From: JBKQHQ01 sp052148715
GTDB taxonomy: Bacteria; Pseudomonadota; Alphaproteobacteria; Rhizobiales; Xanthobacteraceae
Assembly (NCBI GenBank): GCA_052148715.1
Contig: JBKQHQ010000173.1
Span: 1 to 48,362 of the forward strand
Direction: 5' to 3'
Length of the DNA: 48,362 nucleotides
Shown: positions 32,835 through 41,371 of the stretch, one piece after another
How positions within the stretch are numbered: the stretch's first letter is position 1
How the letters are laid out: every line of letters begins with the position of its first letter
The notes under the pieces: generated by a model
The model's database searches: none
What the model was told of the DNA's origin: nothing
Seen by the model: the letters and a program-made list of their open reading frames with translations, nothing else
Translations under genes and position numbers: made by a program

Positions 32835-34588
32835 CGCTCCTCGCTTTCCAGCGTCGAAATATCGCCTTCCGGCAATCCCAACTCGCGCGCCTTCAGCAGC
32901 CGGCGCATGATCTTGCCGCTGCGCGTCTTCGGCAGGTTCTGGCGGAACGCGATGTCCTTGGGGGCAATCGCCGGACCGAGCCGCTTGCGGGCGTGGCCGA
33001 GCAGGTCCTTGCGCAGGGGCTCGCCGGGCTCGAATCCGTGCTTGAGCGCAACAAACGCCTTCACCACCTCGCCGGCGGTCGCATCGGGGATTCCGATCAC
33101 GCCGGCTTCGGCGACCGCCGCGTGCTCCATGAGCGCGCTCTCGACCTCGAACGGGCCGATCAGATGGCCGGCGCTCTTGATGACGTCGTCGGCCCGGCCG
33201 ACGAACCAATAATACCCGTCGGCGTCGCGCATGGCCAAGTCGCCGGTGAGGTACCAGCCGCCGACGAAACACTTGCGGTAGCGCTCCTCCTCGTTGAGAT
33301 AGGCGCGCATCATCGACGGCCACCCGGGGCGCAACGCCAGCTCTCCCATCGCCATCGGCTTGGCGGCCTCCCGCACTTGCCCGCCCTCCGTCCGCTCGAC
33401 GATTGCCGCCTTCACGCCGGGCAGCGGGCGGCCCATCGACCCCGGCTTTACGTCCATCGACGGGTAGTTGGCGATCATAATGCCGCCGGTCTCGGTTTGC
33501 CACCAATTGTCGTGGAACGGCTTGCCGAACGCTTCGACACCCCACACCACGGCCTCGGGATTGAGGGGCTCGCCGACGCTGGCCATGAAGCGCAAGTTCG
33601 ATAAATCGTAACGTTTGGTGATGTCGGCGCCGATCTTCATCAGCATACGAATGGCCGTCGGCGCCGTGTACCAGATCGTGATCTTCTGCTCCTGCAAGAT
33701 GCGATACCAGCGCTCGGCGTCGAACTCGGCCTGGTCCACGATCATCGTCGCGCCGTTGGTGAGCGGAGAAATGATGCCGTAGGACGTGCCCGTCACCCAA
33801 CCGGGGTCGGCAGTGCACCAGAAGACGTCGTTCGGATGCAGATCGAGCGCAATACGGCCAGTCACGTGATGAGCGACAACGGCCTCGTGCACATGCACCG
33901 CACCTTTGGGCCGTCCCGTGGTCCCGCTGGTGAAGTGCAGGAGCGCCATGTCCTCCGGGGCCGTCCATACGGTTGCGAACGAGTCGGACGCGGTCGCCAT
34001 TGCGGCGCCAAGGTCGATCGTATCGGGCGGCAGAGAATCCGAGCACTCAGTGAGGAAAACGTGTCGAAGGCTGGCGAGCTCTTTGCGCCAGGGCTCGATC
34101 TTGCGGCGATAGAACGCCTCCGAGGTGACCAGCGCCTTGGCATCGCCGATTGTCATGCGTGCCTTGATCGGCTCCGGTCCGAACGCCGAGAACAAGGGCG
34201 AGAACACGCTGCCGTTCTTGAGCGTGCCGAGAGCGGCGATGTAGAGTTCGGGACTGCGGCCGAGAAGCGCGAATACGCGATCGCCTTTAGCGACCCCACA
34301 CGCCGCCAAAGTGTTGGCGAACCGGTTCGTCTGGGCGCGCAGGCCCGCATAGGTGAAGTCACGGATCAGATCGTCGCGGCCGATCCAGCGCAGCGCGAGC
34401 TTGTCGCCGCGCCCCGCCGCTACGTGGCGATCGACCGCCTCGTGCGCGATGTTGAGCCCGCCGTCCGGCAGGCCGTCAAGCAGTGCCCGCGCCTGTGACC
34501 ACGAGAATGCCTTGGCGTAGCTGTCGTAGTCGGCAAGGTTGGCGCTGGAGTAGTCATCCGGGCGCTTGCGAATAGTCTCCCATTCCAT
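32831..34588 (-). CDS. Acetyl-CoA synthetase (AMP-forming acetate-CoA ligase)
   Basis: 585 aa; activates acetate (or a short acid) to acyl-CoA with ATP. Motifs in order: FTSGTTGRPKG at 219-229 (P-loop), ADPGWVTGTSYG, WWQTETGGIM, TGDLAMRDADGYYWFVGRADD and the A10 lysine in LPKTRSGKIMRRLL, the site that is acetylated in Acs enzymes. It is closer in size to Bacillus AcsA (~570) than to E. coli Acs (~650). GGGAGC precedes the ATG and a FixK box lies 82 bp upstream. It is the first gene of an operon with PDH E1/E2 and ACP, so both acetate and pyruvate would feed acetyl units under the same control. Confidence 0.93.
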   Translation of the reverse strand: MEWETIRKRPDDYSSANLADYDSYAKAFSWSQARALLDGLPDGGLNIAHEAVDRHVAAGRGDKLALRWIGRDDLIRDFTYAGLRAQTNRFANTLAACGVAKGDRVFALLGRSPELYIAALGTLKNGSVFSPLFSAFGPEPIKARMTIGDAKALVTSEAFYRRKIEPWRKELASLRHVFLTECSDSLPPDTIDLGAAMATASDSFATVWTAPEDMALLHFTSGTTGRPKGAVHVHEAVVAHHVTGRIALDLHPNDVFWCTADPGWVTGTSYGIISPLTNGATMIVDQAEFDAERWYRILQEQKITIWYTAPTAIRMLMKIGADITKRYDLSNLRFMASVGEPLNPEAVVWGVEAFGKPFHDNWWQTETGGIMIANYPSMDVKPGSMGRPLPGVKAAIVERTEGGQVREAAKPMAMGELALRPGWPSMMRAYLNEEERYRKCFVGGWYLTGDLAMRDADGYYWFVGRADDVIKSAGHLIGPFEVESALMEHAAVAEAGVIGIPDATAGEVVKAFVALKHGFEPGEPLRKDLLGHARKRLGPAIAPKDIAFRQNLPKTRSGKIMRRLLKARELGLPEGDISTLESEER

Positions 34589-34663
34589 GGCGTGCTCCCA
34601 GCCCCTTTGCGAGCGTTGCGGTCTTCGAGAAGTGATTTAAGACATGATTGCAACGAGGAGGTT

Positions 34664-34677
34664 TTGATCAGCGTCAA
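34664..34677. promoter_or_regulatory. FixK/FNR box upstream of the acs-pdh-acp operon
   Basis: TTGATCAGCGTCAA fits TTGA-N6-TCAA, centred 82 bp upstream of the acs start at 34588 (minus). It lies 111 bp from the box that serves the divergent molybdenum hydroxylase operon. Confidence 0.75.
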
Positions 34678-34774
34678 TCCAAGGCCCGTCATTGGGTCAA
34701 GCGGAGAAGTTCAGGCAATATACATCATTCATCCGAACGGCGGAATTGTCGACTAGCCGTCTGCGTCCGGCCAA

Positions 34775-34788
34775 TTGATCCTTGTCAA
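34775..34788. promoter_or_regulatory. FixK/FNR box upstream of the molybdenum hydroxylase operon
   Basis: TTGATCCTTGTCAA fits TTGA-N6-TCAA, centred 96 bp upstream of the FAD-subunit ATG at 34878 (plus). Confidence 0.75.
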
Positions 34789-34877
34789 CGCAGTTCGACC
34801 CATGCGTGCGATGGTTTTCTTGGATCGTTGCGCCGTAGCGGTGAAGCGGCCAATAAATACCGCCTGGAGCGGGTCGG

Positions 34878-35768
34878 ATGAAGCCGTTTGAATACGTCGC
34901 AGCCGAGGATTCCAGTCGCGCGGTAGCGCTCCTGGCCGAATATGGCGCCAACGCCAGGATCCTCGCCGGCGGAACGGACCTATTGGTCGATTTGAAATCC
35001 GCCCTCCACGCTCCCGGCGTCGTCATCGATATCTCGCGCGCCGCGGATCTGAAGGGCATCGCCATCACGGAGGCGGGCTTGCGGATCGGGGCGCTCGTCA
35101 CCCACAGCGAGATCATGCGCTCTCCGCTGATCAAGGACATGTTCCCTGTCCTGGTCGAGGCCGCGCATTCGATTGGAGCGGTGCAGACGCGCAATCTCGG
35201 CACCTTGGGCGGCAATCTAGCCGCCTGCCTCCCGTGTATGGACAGCGGCCCCGCGCTGATCGTACTCGAAGCGATCGTGACCATTGCCGGGCCGAGCGGC
35301 CGACGGCAGCTACCGCTCGCTGAGCTGTTCTCAGGTCCACGCAAGACGAGCCTCGCCCCCGGCGAGCTGCTTGTCGAGATCATCATTCCCAAACACAATT
35401 TCGGAAGACCCGCCGCCTTTCAGAAATTCGGCCTGCGCAAGGGCCAGGCGCTCGCTCTGGTGAATGCTGCGGCGAGCTTTTGGATCGACCGCGATAGTGC
35501 CACGGTCCGCGCCCCGCGGATTGCACTGGGCGCGGTCGCACCCACTGTCATCCGCGCGCCGCAGGCGGAAGCCTATCTCGAAGGCCATGCCGTCACCGCG
35601 GAGGCCATGGCCGAGAGCGGCCGCATCGCTGCGACGGAGGCCAAGCCGATTAGCGACTTCCGCGCCAGCGCCGACTACCGGCGCGAACTCGTCGCCGTGC
35701 TGGTGAAGCGAGCCTTGGCGAGCGCCTATGCGCGGTCATGTGCGAAACTCAAGGAACGCGGTCCGTGA
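34878..35768 (+). CDS. FAD subunit of a xanthine-dehydrogenase-family hydroxylase (NdhF-like)
   Basis: 296 aa. FAD-binding medium subunit: ARILAGGTDLLVDLKSALHA near residue 28 and TRNLGTLGGNLAACLPCMDS near 110 contact FAD; the CO-dehydrogenase flavoprotein C-terminal domain follows. It lacks the extra cysteines seen in the PaoB-like protein earlier in the window. GGAGC precedes the ATG. It is the first gene of a four-gene operon and its stop overlaps the GTG start of the 2Fe-2S gene (GTGA). Size (~32 kDa) and position match NdhF of Eubacterium barkeri nicotinate dehydrogenase. Confidence 0.88.
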   Translation: MKPFEYVAAEDSSRAVALLAEYGANARILAGGTDLLVDLKSALHAPGVVIDISRAADLKGIAITEAGLRIGALVTHSEIMRSPLIKDMFPVLVEAAHSIGAVQTRNLGTLGGNLAACLPCMDSGPALIVLEAIVTIAGPSGRRQLPLAELFSGPRKTSLAPGELLVEIIIPKHNFGRPAAFQKFGLRKGQALALVNAAASFWIDRDSATVRAPRIALGAVAPTVIRAPQAEAYLEGHAVTAEAMAESGRIAATEAKPISDFRASADYRRELVAVLVKRALASAYARSCAKLKERGP

Positions 35769-36283
35769 CCAACGTGACAATCATCATCAATGGCGAGGCG
35801 CGCACTGCCAGTGCACCACCGGAAACGACGCTGCTCCAGCTGTTGCGCGATCATTTCCATCTCACCGGCGCCAAGCTCGGCTGCGATGTCGGCGACTGCG
35901 GCGCTTGCACGGTGATCGTCGACGGCAAGGCCGTGAATGCCTGCCTGATGCTCGCGGCTCAGCTGAACGGTCGCCACGTGCTCACCATCGAAGGGCTGGC
36001 CGGCAAGGATCGGCTGCATCCGCTGCAAAAAGCATTCGAGGAGAGCGGCGCGCTGCAGTGCGGCTTCTGCGGGCCTGGCGTGATCCTATCGGCGAAGGCC
36101 TTGCTCGACGAGAATCCGAATCCGTCGACGCACGATATTCGCGACGCGCTCGCCGGCGATCTGTGCCGCTGCACCGGTTATGCCAAGATGATCGAGGCGG
36201 TGCAGGATGCCGCACGCACGATGCGGAGCGAAGGAATGGGAGAACCGCGCCAGCTGGAAACGAGCGAGCACCATCATGGCTGA
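35765..36283 (+). CDS. [2Fe-2S] subunit of the molybdenum hydroxylase (NdhS-like)
   Basis: 172 aa. Two [2Fe-2S] clusters: plant-ferredoxin-type with Cys40, 45, 48 and 60 (GCDVGDCGACTVIVDG), and the all-alpha domain with Cys99, 102, 134 and 136 (QCGFCGPG; LCRCTGY). It moves electrons from the molybdenum centre to FAD. No signal peptide, so this enzyme is cytoplasmic, unlike the PaoABC-like one. GTG 35765 is chosen because it overlaps the previous stop as GTGA and AAGGAA lies upstream; ATG 35738 would overlap by 31 bp. Confidence 0.9.
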   Translation: MTNVTIIINGEARTASAPPETTLLQLLRDHFHLTGAKLGCDVGDCGACTVIVDGKAVNACLMLAAQLNGRHVLTIEGLAGKDRLHPLQKAFEESGALQCGFCGPGVILSAKALLDENPNPSTHDIRDALAGDLCRCTGYAKMIEAVQDAARTMRSEGMGEPRQLETSEHHHG

Positions 36284-37670
36284 CGAGCCAAAGGTCTTGG
36301 AAAAAGAGCGGTCGGCCTTGAACGAGACGTTGCTCTCCAGCGACGAAGCTTTGCGGCTGCCGGTCGTCGCGCCTCGGAGTTTTGCGATCGAGCCGCTGGT
36401 GCCGCAGCCACGCCAGCAGACCCGTGCGGTCGGCCAGCGCGTCACGCGCCCCGACAGCCGCAGCCACGGACTTGGGCAAACAAAATTTATCGACGATCTT
36501 GCCTTTCCGGGAATGCTCTACGCCAAGATCAAGCGCGCCGGCATTGCCTCGGCGCGGATCATGCGCATCGACACGAGCGCGGCCGAAGCGATGCCGGGCG
36601 TAGCTGCGGTGGTCACCGGCCGCGATATCCCGGTCAATTCCTTCGGGCCCATGTTGCAAGACCAGCCGGTGCTCGCCGACGATATCGTGCGCCATGCCGG
36701 CGATGGTGTTGCCGCGGTCGCCGCTGCCACCGAAGAGATCGCGCGCGCGGCGGTCGAGAAGATTGTCGTAGATTATGAGCCGCTGCCGGTCGTGCTCGAT
36801 CCGCTCGAGGCGATGCGGGAAGACGCGCCCAAGGTGCATCCGCCCGGGAGCAACATCTACGCCAGCATCGGGATCCGTAAGGGAGACGTCGATAAGGGCT
36901 TTGCCCAGTCGGACTATGTTTTCGAGGGGCGGTTCACCACTCAGATGGTTGAGCATGCCGCGCTCGAGCCGCACGCCGCGATCGCCGATTGGGACGCCAA
37001 CGGCCGCCTCACGCTGTGGACGACGATCGGGCGCATCACACTCGCGCGCGCCGACATCGCCCGCACCCTGAAAATTCCGATGAGCCGCATCCGCCTCGTC
37101 GGCACGATCATCGGCGGCAATTTCGGCGGCAAGAACGAGATCAGTCAGGAACCGGTGCTGGCGATCCTTGCCAGGAAGAGCGGCCGGCCGGTGAAGGGCG
37201 TGTTCACGCGCAACGACGAGTTTATCGCCAGCACGGTGCGCCACCCGTTCATCATGGAGTACAAGACTGGAGTGACCCGCGAGGGCCGCCTTCGCGCCCG
37301 CGCGGTGCGGCTCATCCTCGATGGCGGCGCCTATTGCTCGTGGAGCGAGACGACGCTGAGCAAGTCCTGCATCCTCGCGCCGGGGCCTTATAACATCGAA
37401 AACGTCCTCTCCGAAGCTTGCGCGGTCTACACCAACAAGACCATGACCGGCGCCATGCGTGGCTTCGGCGCGCCGCAGGTGTGCTTCGCCTACGAGTCGC
37501 ATATGGACGACATCGCCAAGGCGGTCGGCATCGACCCGCTCGACATTCGTCTGCGCAACGTCTTCGAGGATGGCTCGGTCAGTCCCACGGGCCAGGTGTT
37601 GCAAAGCGTCGTGGTGAAGGAGGCCCTACTCAAGGCAGCCGCCCGGTTCGGCTGGGAGGCACGATCATGA
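36276..37670 (+). CDS. N-terminal half of a split molybdenum-cofactor subunit (NdhL-like)
   Basis: 464 aa, covering the aldehyde-oxidase a/b-hammerhead domain and the first molybdopterin-binding domain: VTRPDSRSHGLGQTKFIDDL, VVTGRDIPVNSFGP, the cofactor loop IIGGNFGGKNEISQEPVLA and GAMRGFGAPQVCFAYESHMD. It stops at FGWEARS, where single-chain relatives run on into the C-terminal half. The TGA overlaps the next gene's ATG as ATGA, a normal coupled junction, rather than looking like a random break. Start ATG 36276 (after GAGCGAG) overlaps the 2Fe-2S gene by 8 bp. Confidence 0.85.
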   Translation: MADEPKVLEKERSALNETLLSSDEALRLPVVAPRSFAIEPLVPQPRQQTRAVGQRVTRPDSRSHGLGQTKFIDDLAFPGMLYAKIKRAGIASARIMRIDTSAAEAMPGVAAVVTGRDIPVNSFGPMLQDQPVLADDIVRHAGDGVAAVAAATEEIARAAVEKIVVDYEPLPVVLDPLEAMREDAPKVHPPGSNIYASIGIRKGDVDKGFAQSDYVFEGRFTTQMVEHAALEPHAAIADWDANGRLTLWTTIGRITLARADIARTLKIPMSRIRLVGTIIGGNFGGKNEISQEPVLAILARKSGRPVKGVFTRNDEFIASTVRHPFIMEYKTGVTREGRLRARAVRLILDGGAYCSWSETTLSKSCILAPGPYNIENVLSEACAVYTNKTMTGAMRGFGAPQVCFAYESHMDDIAKAVGIDPLDIRLRNVFEDGSVSPTGQVLQSVVVKEALLKAAARFGWEARS

Positions 37671-38683
37671 GGCGGCGGGGACGCGGCGTCGCCTGCATGT
37701 GGTATCCGATCGGCTTCACCGTCGCCGCCAATCCCAGCGCCGCCGTGGTGAAAGTGAACGAGGACGGCACCGCCACCGTGCTCACCGGAACGGTGGAGAC
37801 GGGCCAAGGCTCGCTCGCCGTGCTCGGCCAGATCGCCGCCGAGGCGCTCGGAATCGCCTCCGATGATGTGCATCTGGTTTCGGCCGATACCGATGCTACC
37901 CCGATGGACGCCGGCGCGATTGCGAGCCGCACAACCTACGTCACCGGCAATGCTATCCGGCTCGCGGCCGAGAACGCCAAGGCGGTTCTGTTCGATGCGG
38001 CCGCACAGGTCCTGCATGTCGCGCCCAACCAGCTCGAGGCGCGCGACCGCAAGATCCAGGTGAAGGGATTTCCTCAAGCCAGCATTCCCATCGCCAACGC
38101 CGCGCGGCGTGCCCAGGCCGTGCTCGGCCAGCCGCCGATCGGCAGCGCGTCGTGGAATCCGCCGACCGTCGCCTTGGACCCGGACACAGGCCAGGGCAAG
38201 CCGTTCAGTACCTATGTCTACGCGGCGCAGATCGCCGAGGTCGAGGTCGATGACGAGACCGGCGAAGTCGAGGTGCTGCGCATCGCCGCGGCGCACGACT
38301 GCGGCACGCCGATCAATCCCATGCTGGTGGAAGGCCAAGTTGAGGGCGGCATTGCCATGGGCATCGGCTTCGCGCTGCAGGAGGAGATCCTGTTCGATGC
38401 CGCCGGACGCCAGATCAATCCCAATCTCACCAACTACATCATGCCGACGGCGCTCGATATGCCGGATATCGCCGTCGATATCGTCGACAGCTACGACCCG
38501 ACCGGGCCGTTCGGCGCCAAGGGCGTCGGCGAGCCGAGCCTGGTGCCGACGGCGGCAGCGATCTTGAACGCCATCCATGACGCGGTCGGGGTGCGCATCA
38601 CTTCCCTCCCCGCCACGGCGGAAAAGGTTCTCGCCGCCATCAAGGCCAAGCGCGCCGAAGAGCGAAAGCAGATACCGGCCTGA
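37667..38683 (+). CDS. C-terminal half of a split molybdenum-cofactor subunit (NdhM-like)
   Basis: 338 aa, the second molybdopterin-binding half: GRGVACMWYPIGFTVAANPS at the start, TGTVETGQGSLAVLGQIAAE, and the catalytic Glu in GAKGVGEPSLVPTAAAI. Together with the previous gene (464 aa) it makes about 800 residues, the length of a normal single-chain large subunit. The 50 + 36 kDa split and gene order FAD/FeS/L/M equal those described for the selenium-dependent nicotinate dehydrogenase NdhFSLM of E. barkeri. A frameshift in a single gene cannot be fully excluded. Substrate is probably an N-heterocycle or other aromatic, by inference only. Confidence 0.85.
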   Translation: MRRRGRGVACMWYPIGFTVAANPSAAVVKVNEDGTATVLTGTVETGQGSLAVLGQIAAEALGIASDDVHLVSADTDATPMDAGAIASRTTYVTGNAIRLAAENAKAVLFDAAAQVLHVAPNQLEARDRKIQVKGFPQASIPIANAARRAQAVLGQPPIGSASWNPPTVALDPDTGQGKPFSTYVYAAQIAEVEVDDETGEVEVLRIAAAHDCGTPINPMLVEGQVEGGIAMGIGFALQEEILFDAAGRQINPNLTNYIMPTALDMPDIAVDIVDSYDPTGPFGAKGVGEPSLVPTAAAILNAIHDAVGVRITSLPATAEKVLAAIKAKRAEERKQIPA

Positions 38684-38734
38684 GCCCGCGCGAGCCTCTG
38701 GCCGCGCAAGTCGGCTACGGCGATTTCCGGTCTC

Positions 38735-39607
38735 CTATCGTTTCAGCAATGGACTGCCGTAGAGACCAGTCGGCTTGATCAGGAGGATCAGCAGCATGAT
38801 GGCGAAGGGCGCCATCTGCGCCAGCGGCGCATAGATGAGGGAACCGAGCGAGACGACCTGTCCGACCAAGAATCCCGACACGAGCGTTCCTTTGATGCTC
38901 CCCAGACCGCCGATGATCACGATCATGAAGACAAACGCCAATACCTCGAGCCCCATCTGCGGGTCCACCATGATCAGCGGCGCATGCAATCCGCCCGCGA
39001 GACCGGACAACCCTCCGGCGATGATGAACATAACGGTGAAAAGCCGGTATACGTTGATGCCGAGACCTTCGACGTGCTCGACGTTTTCGATACCGGCTCG
39101 CATCGCCTTGCCGATGATCGTTCGGTTGAGGAACAGCCAGATGCCGATATAGACAAGCGCGGCGATTGCAACGACGACTAGACGATAGACGGGGACCTCC
39201 GTGCCGAGTATGTCGAGTTGGGCAGCGATCGGCACCGGAACCGGGCGCGGCACCACCCCCCAGAAATACTTGATGACGCCCACACCGCAGATCAGGATCC
39301 CAAAGGATGTGATCATGGTGAAGGTGATGTCGCGTTCGTAGATACGTAGGTAAATCAGCCGTTCTACGGCAAAGCCCGCAATCCCTCCGGCCACCATACC
39401 GCCGATCACGCCAAGCCACAGGTTGCCCGTGGCCAAGCTGATGGAATAGGTGATGTACGCGCCGACGGAGTAATAGAGCAGCTGGTCAAGGCTGATTACG
39501 CGCATCAACCCAAAACAGAGGGAGAGCCCGATCGCCATCAGGAAAAAGATGCTCCCCAGGCTCAATCCGAAGATGACGCTGGAGGTCAGCAGCTGCGCGT
39601 CGATCAT
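38735..39607 (-). CDS. Branched-chain-amino-acid-type ABC transporter permease (LivH-like)
   Basis: 290 aa, about eight hydrophobic segments. Typical LivH features: LGSIFFLMAIGLSLCFGLMR near the N-terminus, TFTMITSFGILICGVG, and the cytoplasmic EAA-like loop GIENVEHVEGLGINVYR facing the ATPases. The ATG (39607) overlaps the LivM-like stop as ATGA. It is the last gene of the five-gene operon; longer frames upstream read LivM out of frame. Confidence 0.9.
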   Translation of the reverse strand: MIDAQLLTSSVIFGLSLGSIFFLMAIGLSLCFGLMRVISLDQLLYYSVGAYITYSISLATGNLWLGVIGGMVAGGIAGFAVERLIYLRIYERDITFTMITSFGILICGVGVIKYFWGVVPRPVPVPIAAQLDILGTEVPVYRLVVVAIAALVYIGIWLFLNRTIIGKAMRAGIENVEHVEGLGINVYRLFTVMFIIAGGLSGLAGGLHAPLIMVDPQMGLEVLAFVFMIVIIGGLGSIKGTLVSGFLVGQVVSLGSLIYAPLAQMAPFAIMLLILLIKPTGLYGSPLLKR

Positions 39608-40602
39608 TTGATCTTTCCTCCAACGCTCGTGGTGCCGGCCGGCGCAGCCCCGCGGGAGAATGCCTTCTTCAGGAGAGGTTCCAGCGTGCCCCAGATGCCC
39701 TTCTCTCCGGCCAGCATTGTGAAAACCAGGAGGGCGCCGATGATCAACTCCCAATTGCCGATGACTTTGCTGATCAGGTCCTTCATGCCGGTGTAGGCAA
39801 TCGAGCCGACGATGGGCCCGTACAGGGTGCCGACTCCGCCGAGAATCGTCACGACAATGGGGTCGGCGGCACGCGCCGGACTTGTGATCTCGGGGCTCAC
39901 AAACCCGAGATATACGGCATACATCGCTCCGGCCAGAGCGGTTGTCGTGTTGGCGATGACGAAGGCGACTAGGCGGATGCTGAAATTGCTGTAACCGAGA
40001 AAGTTGAGCTTGTCCTCGTTGATCTTGGCGGCCAGGCAGCAAGCACCATAAATCGAGTCGTCGACATACTTGTAGAACGCCCAGACGGCGAAGGCCAGCA
40101 AGAGCGCAAAGATGAAGAACTGGTCCGGCCTTGACAGGTCCAGCACGGGAGTGGATGCGAGGCTCGTTAGGAACCAAAGCCCGTTGTCGCCATGCGTGAC
40201 ACCCGCCAGCACCTTTTGCATGAGGTAGAAGATGATCACCGCTAGCGCGAGATTCACCAGGGCGAAGTAGTCGCTGCGCAACCTGACGAACAGCGAGCCG
40301 ACCGCGAGCGATACGACTATCCCCGCCATGATGCCAACCAGGATGCCCACATACGCATTGGTGCCGAAGTAGAAGAGGTAGAAGGCAGCCGCATACGCGC
40401 CCACTGCGAGATAAGCCGGCTGGCCGAATGATATGAAGCCGACGCGGCCGAGCAGGAAGTTGCAACCCATCGTGTAAATCGAGAAGATGATGATCTCATT
40501 GGCAAAGGGCAGCGGCAGAAATATCCGAACCAAAGCGAGCACTGAGAACGCCAGCAACAAGCCCCGCCACCATCGCCAAACGTTCATCGCGGCAGCCCCC
40601 AT
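39604..40602 (-). CDS. Branched-chain-amino-acid-type ABC transporter permease (LivM-like)
   Basis: 332 aa with about nine membrane segments. LivM landmarks are GRVGFISFGQPAYLAVGAYA, LRSDYFALVNLALAVIIFYL and the C-terminal VVTILGGVGTLYGPIVGSIAY. Start 40602 follows GAGG; an internal ATG at 40587 is possible. It pairs with LivH to form the membrane channel. There is a 73-bp gap after the LivF-like gene. Confidence 0.9.
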   Translation of the reverse strand: MGAAAMNVWRWWRGLLLAFSVLALVRIFLPLPFANEIIIFSIYTMGCNFLLGRVGFISFGQPAYLAVGAYAAAFYLFYFGTNAYVGILVGIMAGIVVSLAVGSLFVRLRSDYFALVNLALAVIIFYLMQKVLAGVTHGDNGLWFLTSLASTPVLDLSRPDQFFIFALLLAFAVWAFYKYVDDSIYGACCLAAKINEDKLNFLGYSNFSIRLVAFVIANTTTALAGAMYAVYLGFVSPEITSPARAADPIVVTILGGVGTLYGPIVGSIAYTGMKDLISKVIGNWELIIGALLVFTMLAGEKGIWGTLEPLLKKAFSRGAAPAGTTSVGGKIK

Positions 40603-40675
40603 TGTCGATCCTCGTTTCTACGAGCCAAAGAAGCGATCCGTCATAATCCTTCACATGGCGACCCTTCGGGTGCCA

Positions 40676-41371
40676 TCAGAGATATCGTTCGCAGGCCTCC
40701 GGCCTGATCGATCTGCGATCCGTCAGCTCGGCCATGATGCGTCCCTCCTTAAAAGCGTACACCCTGTCGGCGATGGCGCACACCAGGGGCAGGTTCTGCT
40801 CGACGATCACCAGCGCCGTTTTCTTCCTTAATTCCAAAAAAACGTCCTTCAGGTGCGTCACGATGCTTGGGGCCAGGCCTTCGGTGGGCTCGTCGACCAG
40901 CAGCAATTTGGGGCTGCCCAAGATCGACCGGCCGATCATCAGCATCTGGCGCTCGCCGCCGCTCAGAAAACCTGCCTTGCGGTCCATCAGTTGCTTGAGC
41001 TTGGGAAAGTAGTCGGTTACCTTGGTCCAGTTGTAATCCTTGGTCGCGTAGCTCCCGAGCTCGAGATTTTCCCTGACGGTCAGGTCGGAAAACACTTTCT
41101 TGTCCTGCGGCACGTATTTCACCCCGATTCCGGCAACGAGGTAGGCCGCCATGCCGATCAGGCTCGTCTTGTCGGAGATGATCGCCCCCGAGGTGGGTTT
41201 CAGGAATCCGGCAATGCTTTTGAGCAGAGTGGTCTTGCCGGCACCGTTGCGGCCGACGCAGGCGACGACCTCGCATGGGCGCACATGCATACTGACATCA
41301 AAGAGCGCCTTCGATTCGCCGTACGCGACATTCAGCCCGGTGACCGTCAGGACGTCGTCGCTGTTGATCAT
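40676..41371 (-). CDS. ABC transporter ATPase (LivF-like)
   Basis: 231 aa. Walker A GRNGAGKTTLLKSIAGF, signature LSGGERQMLMIGRSI (here SGGE), Walker B LLLVDEPTEGLAP and His-switch region, all matching the LivF group of short ATPases. ATG 41371 overlaps the LivG-like stop as ATGA; a frame to 41449 is longer but would overlap LivG by 80 bp. Energises transport together with LivG. Confidence 0.92.
   Translation of the reverse strand: MINSDDVLTVTGLNVAYGESKALFDVSMHVRPCEVVACVGRNGAGKTTLLKSIAGFLKPTSGAIISDKTSLIGMAAYLVAGIGVKYVPQDKKVFSDLTVRENLELGSYATKDYNWTKVTDYFPKLKQLMDRKAGFLSGGERQMLMIGRSILGSPKLLLVDEPTEGLAPSIVTHLKDVFLELRKKTALVIVEQNLPLVCAIADRVYAFKEGRIMAELTDRRSIRPEACERYL

Noticed and set aside
31842..34046. 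Open frame of 734 codons on the minus strand
   Set aside because: Its first ~400 residues read the acetyl-CoA synthetase in the wrong frame (Arg/Gly-rich, no domain); only the last 330 residues are the real E1alpha, which starts at 32834.
35982..37604. 540-codon frame antisense to the molybdenum hydroxylase genes
   Set aside because: His/Asp/Arg-rich shadow of high-GC codons with no recognisable domain; the plus strand holds clear enzymes.
38735..40465. Open frame of 576 codons on the minus strand
   Set aside because: The upstream part is the LivM-like gene out of frame; the true LivH-like gene starts at 39607 with an ATGA overlap.
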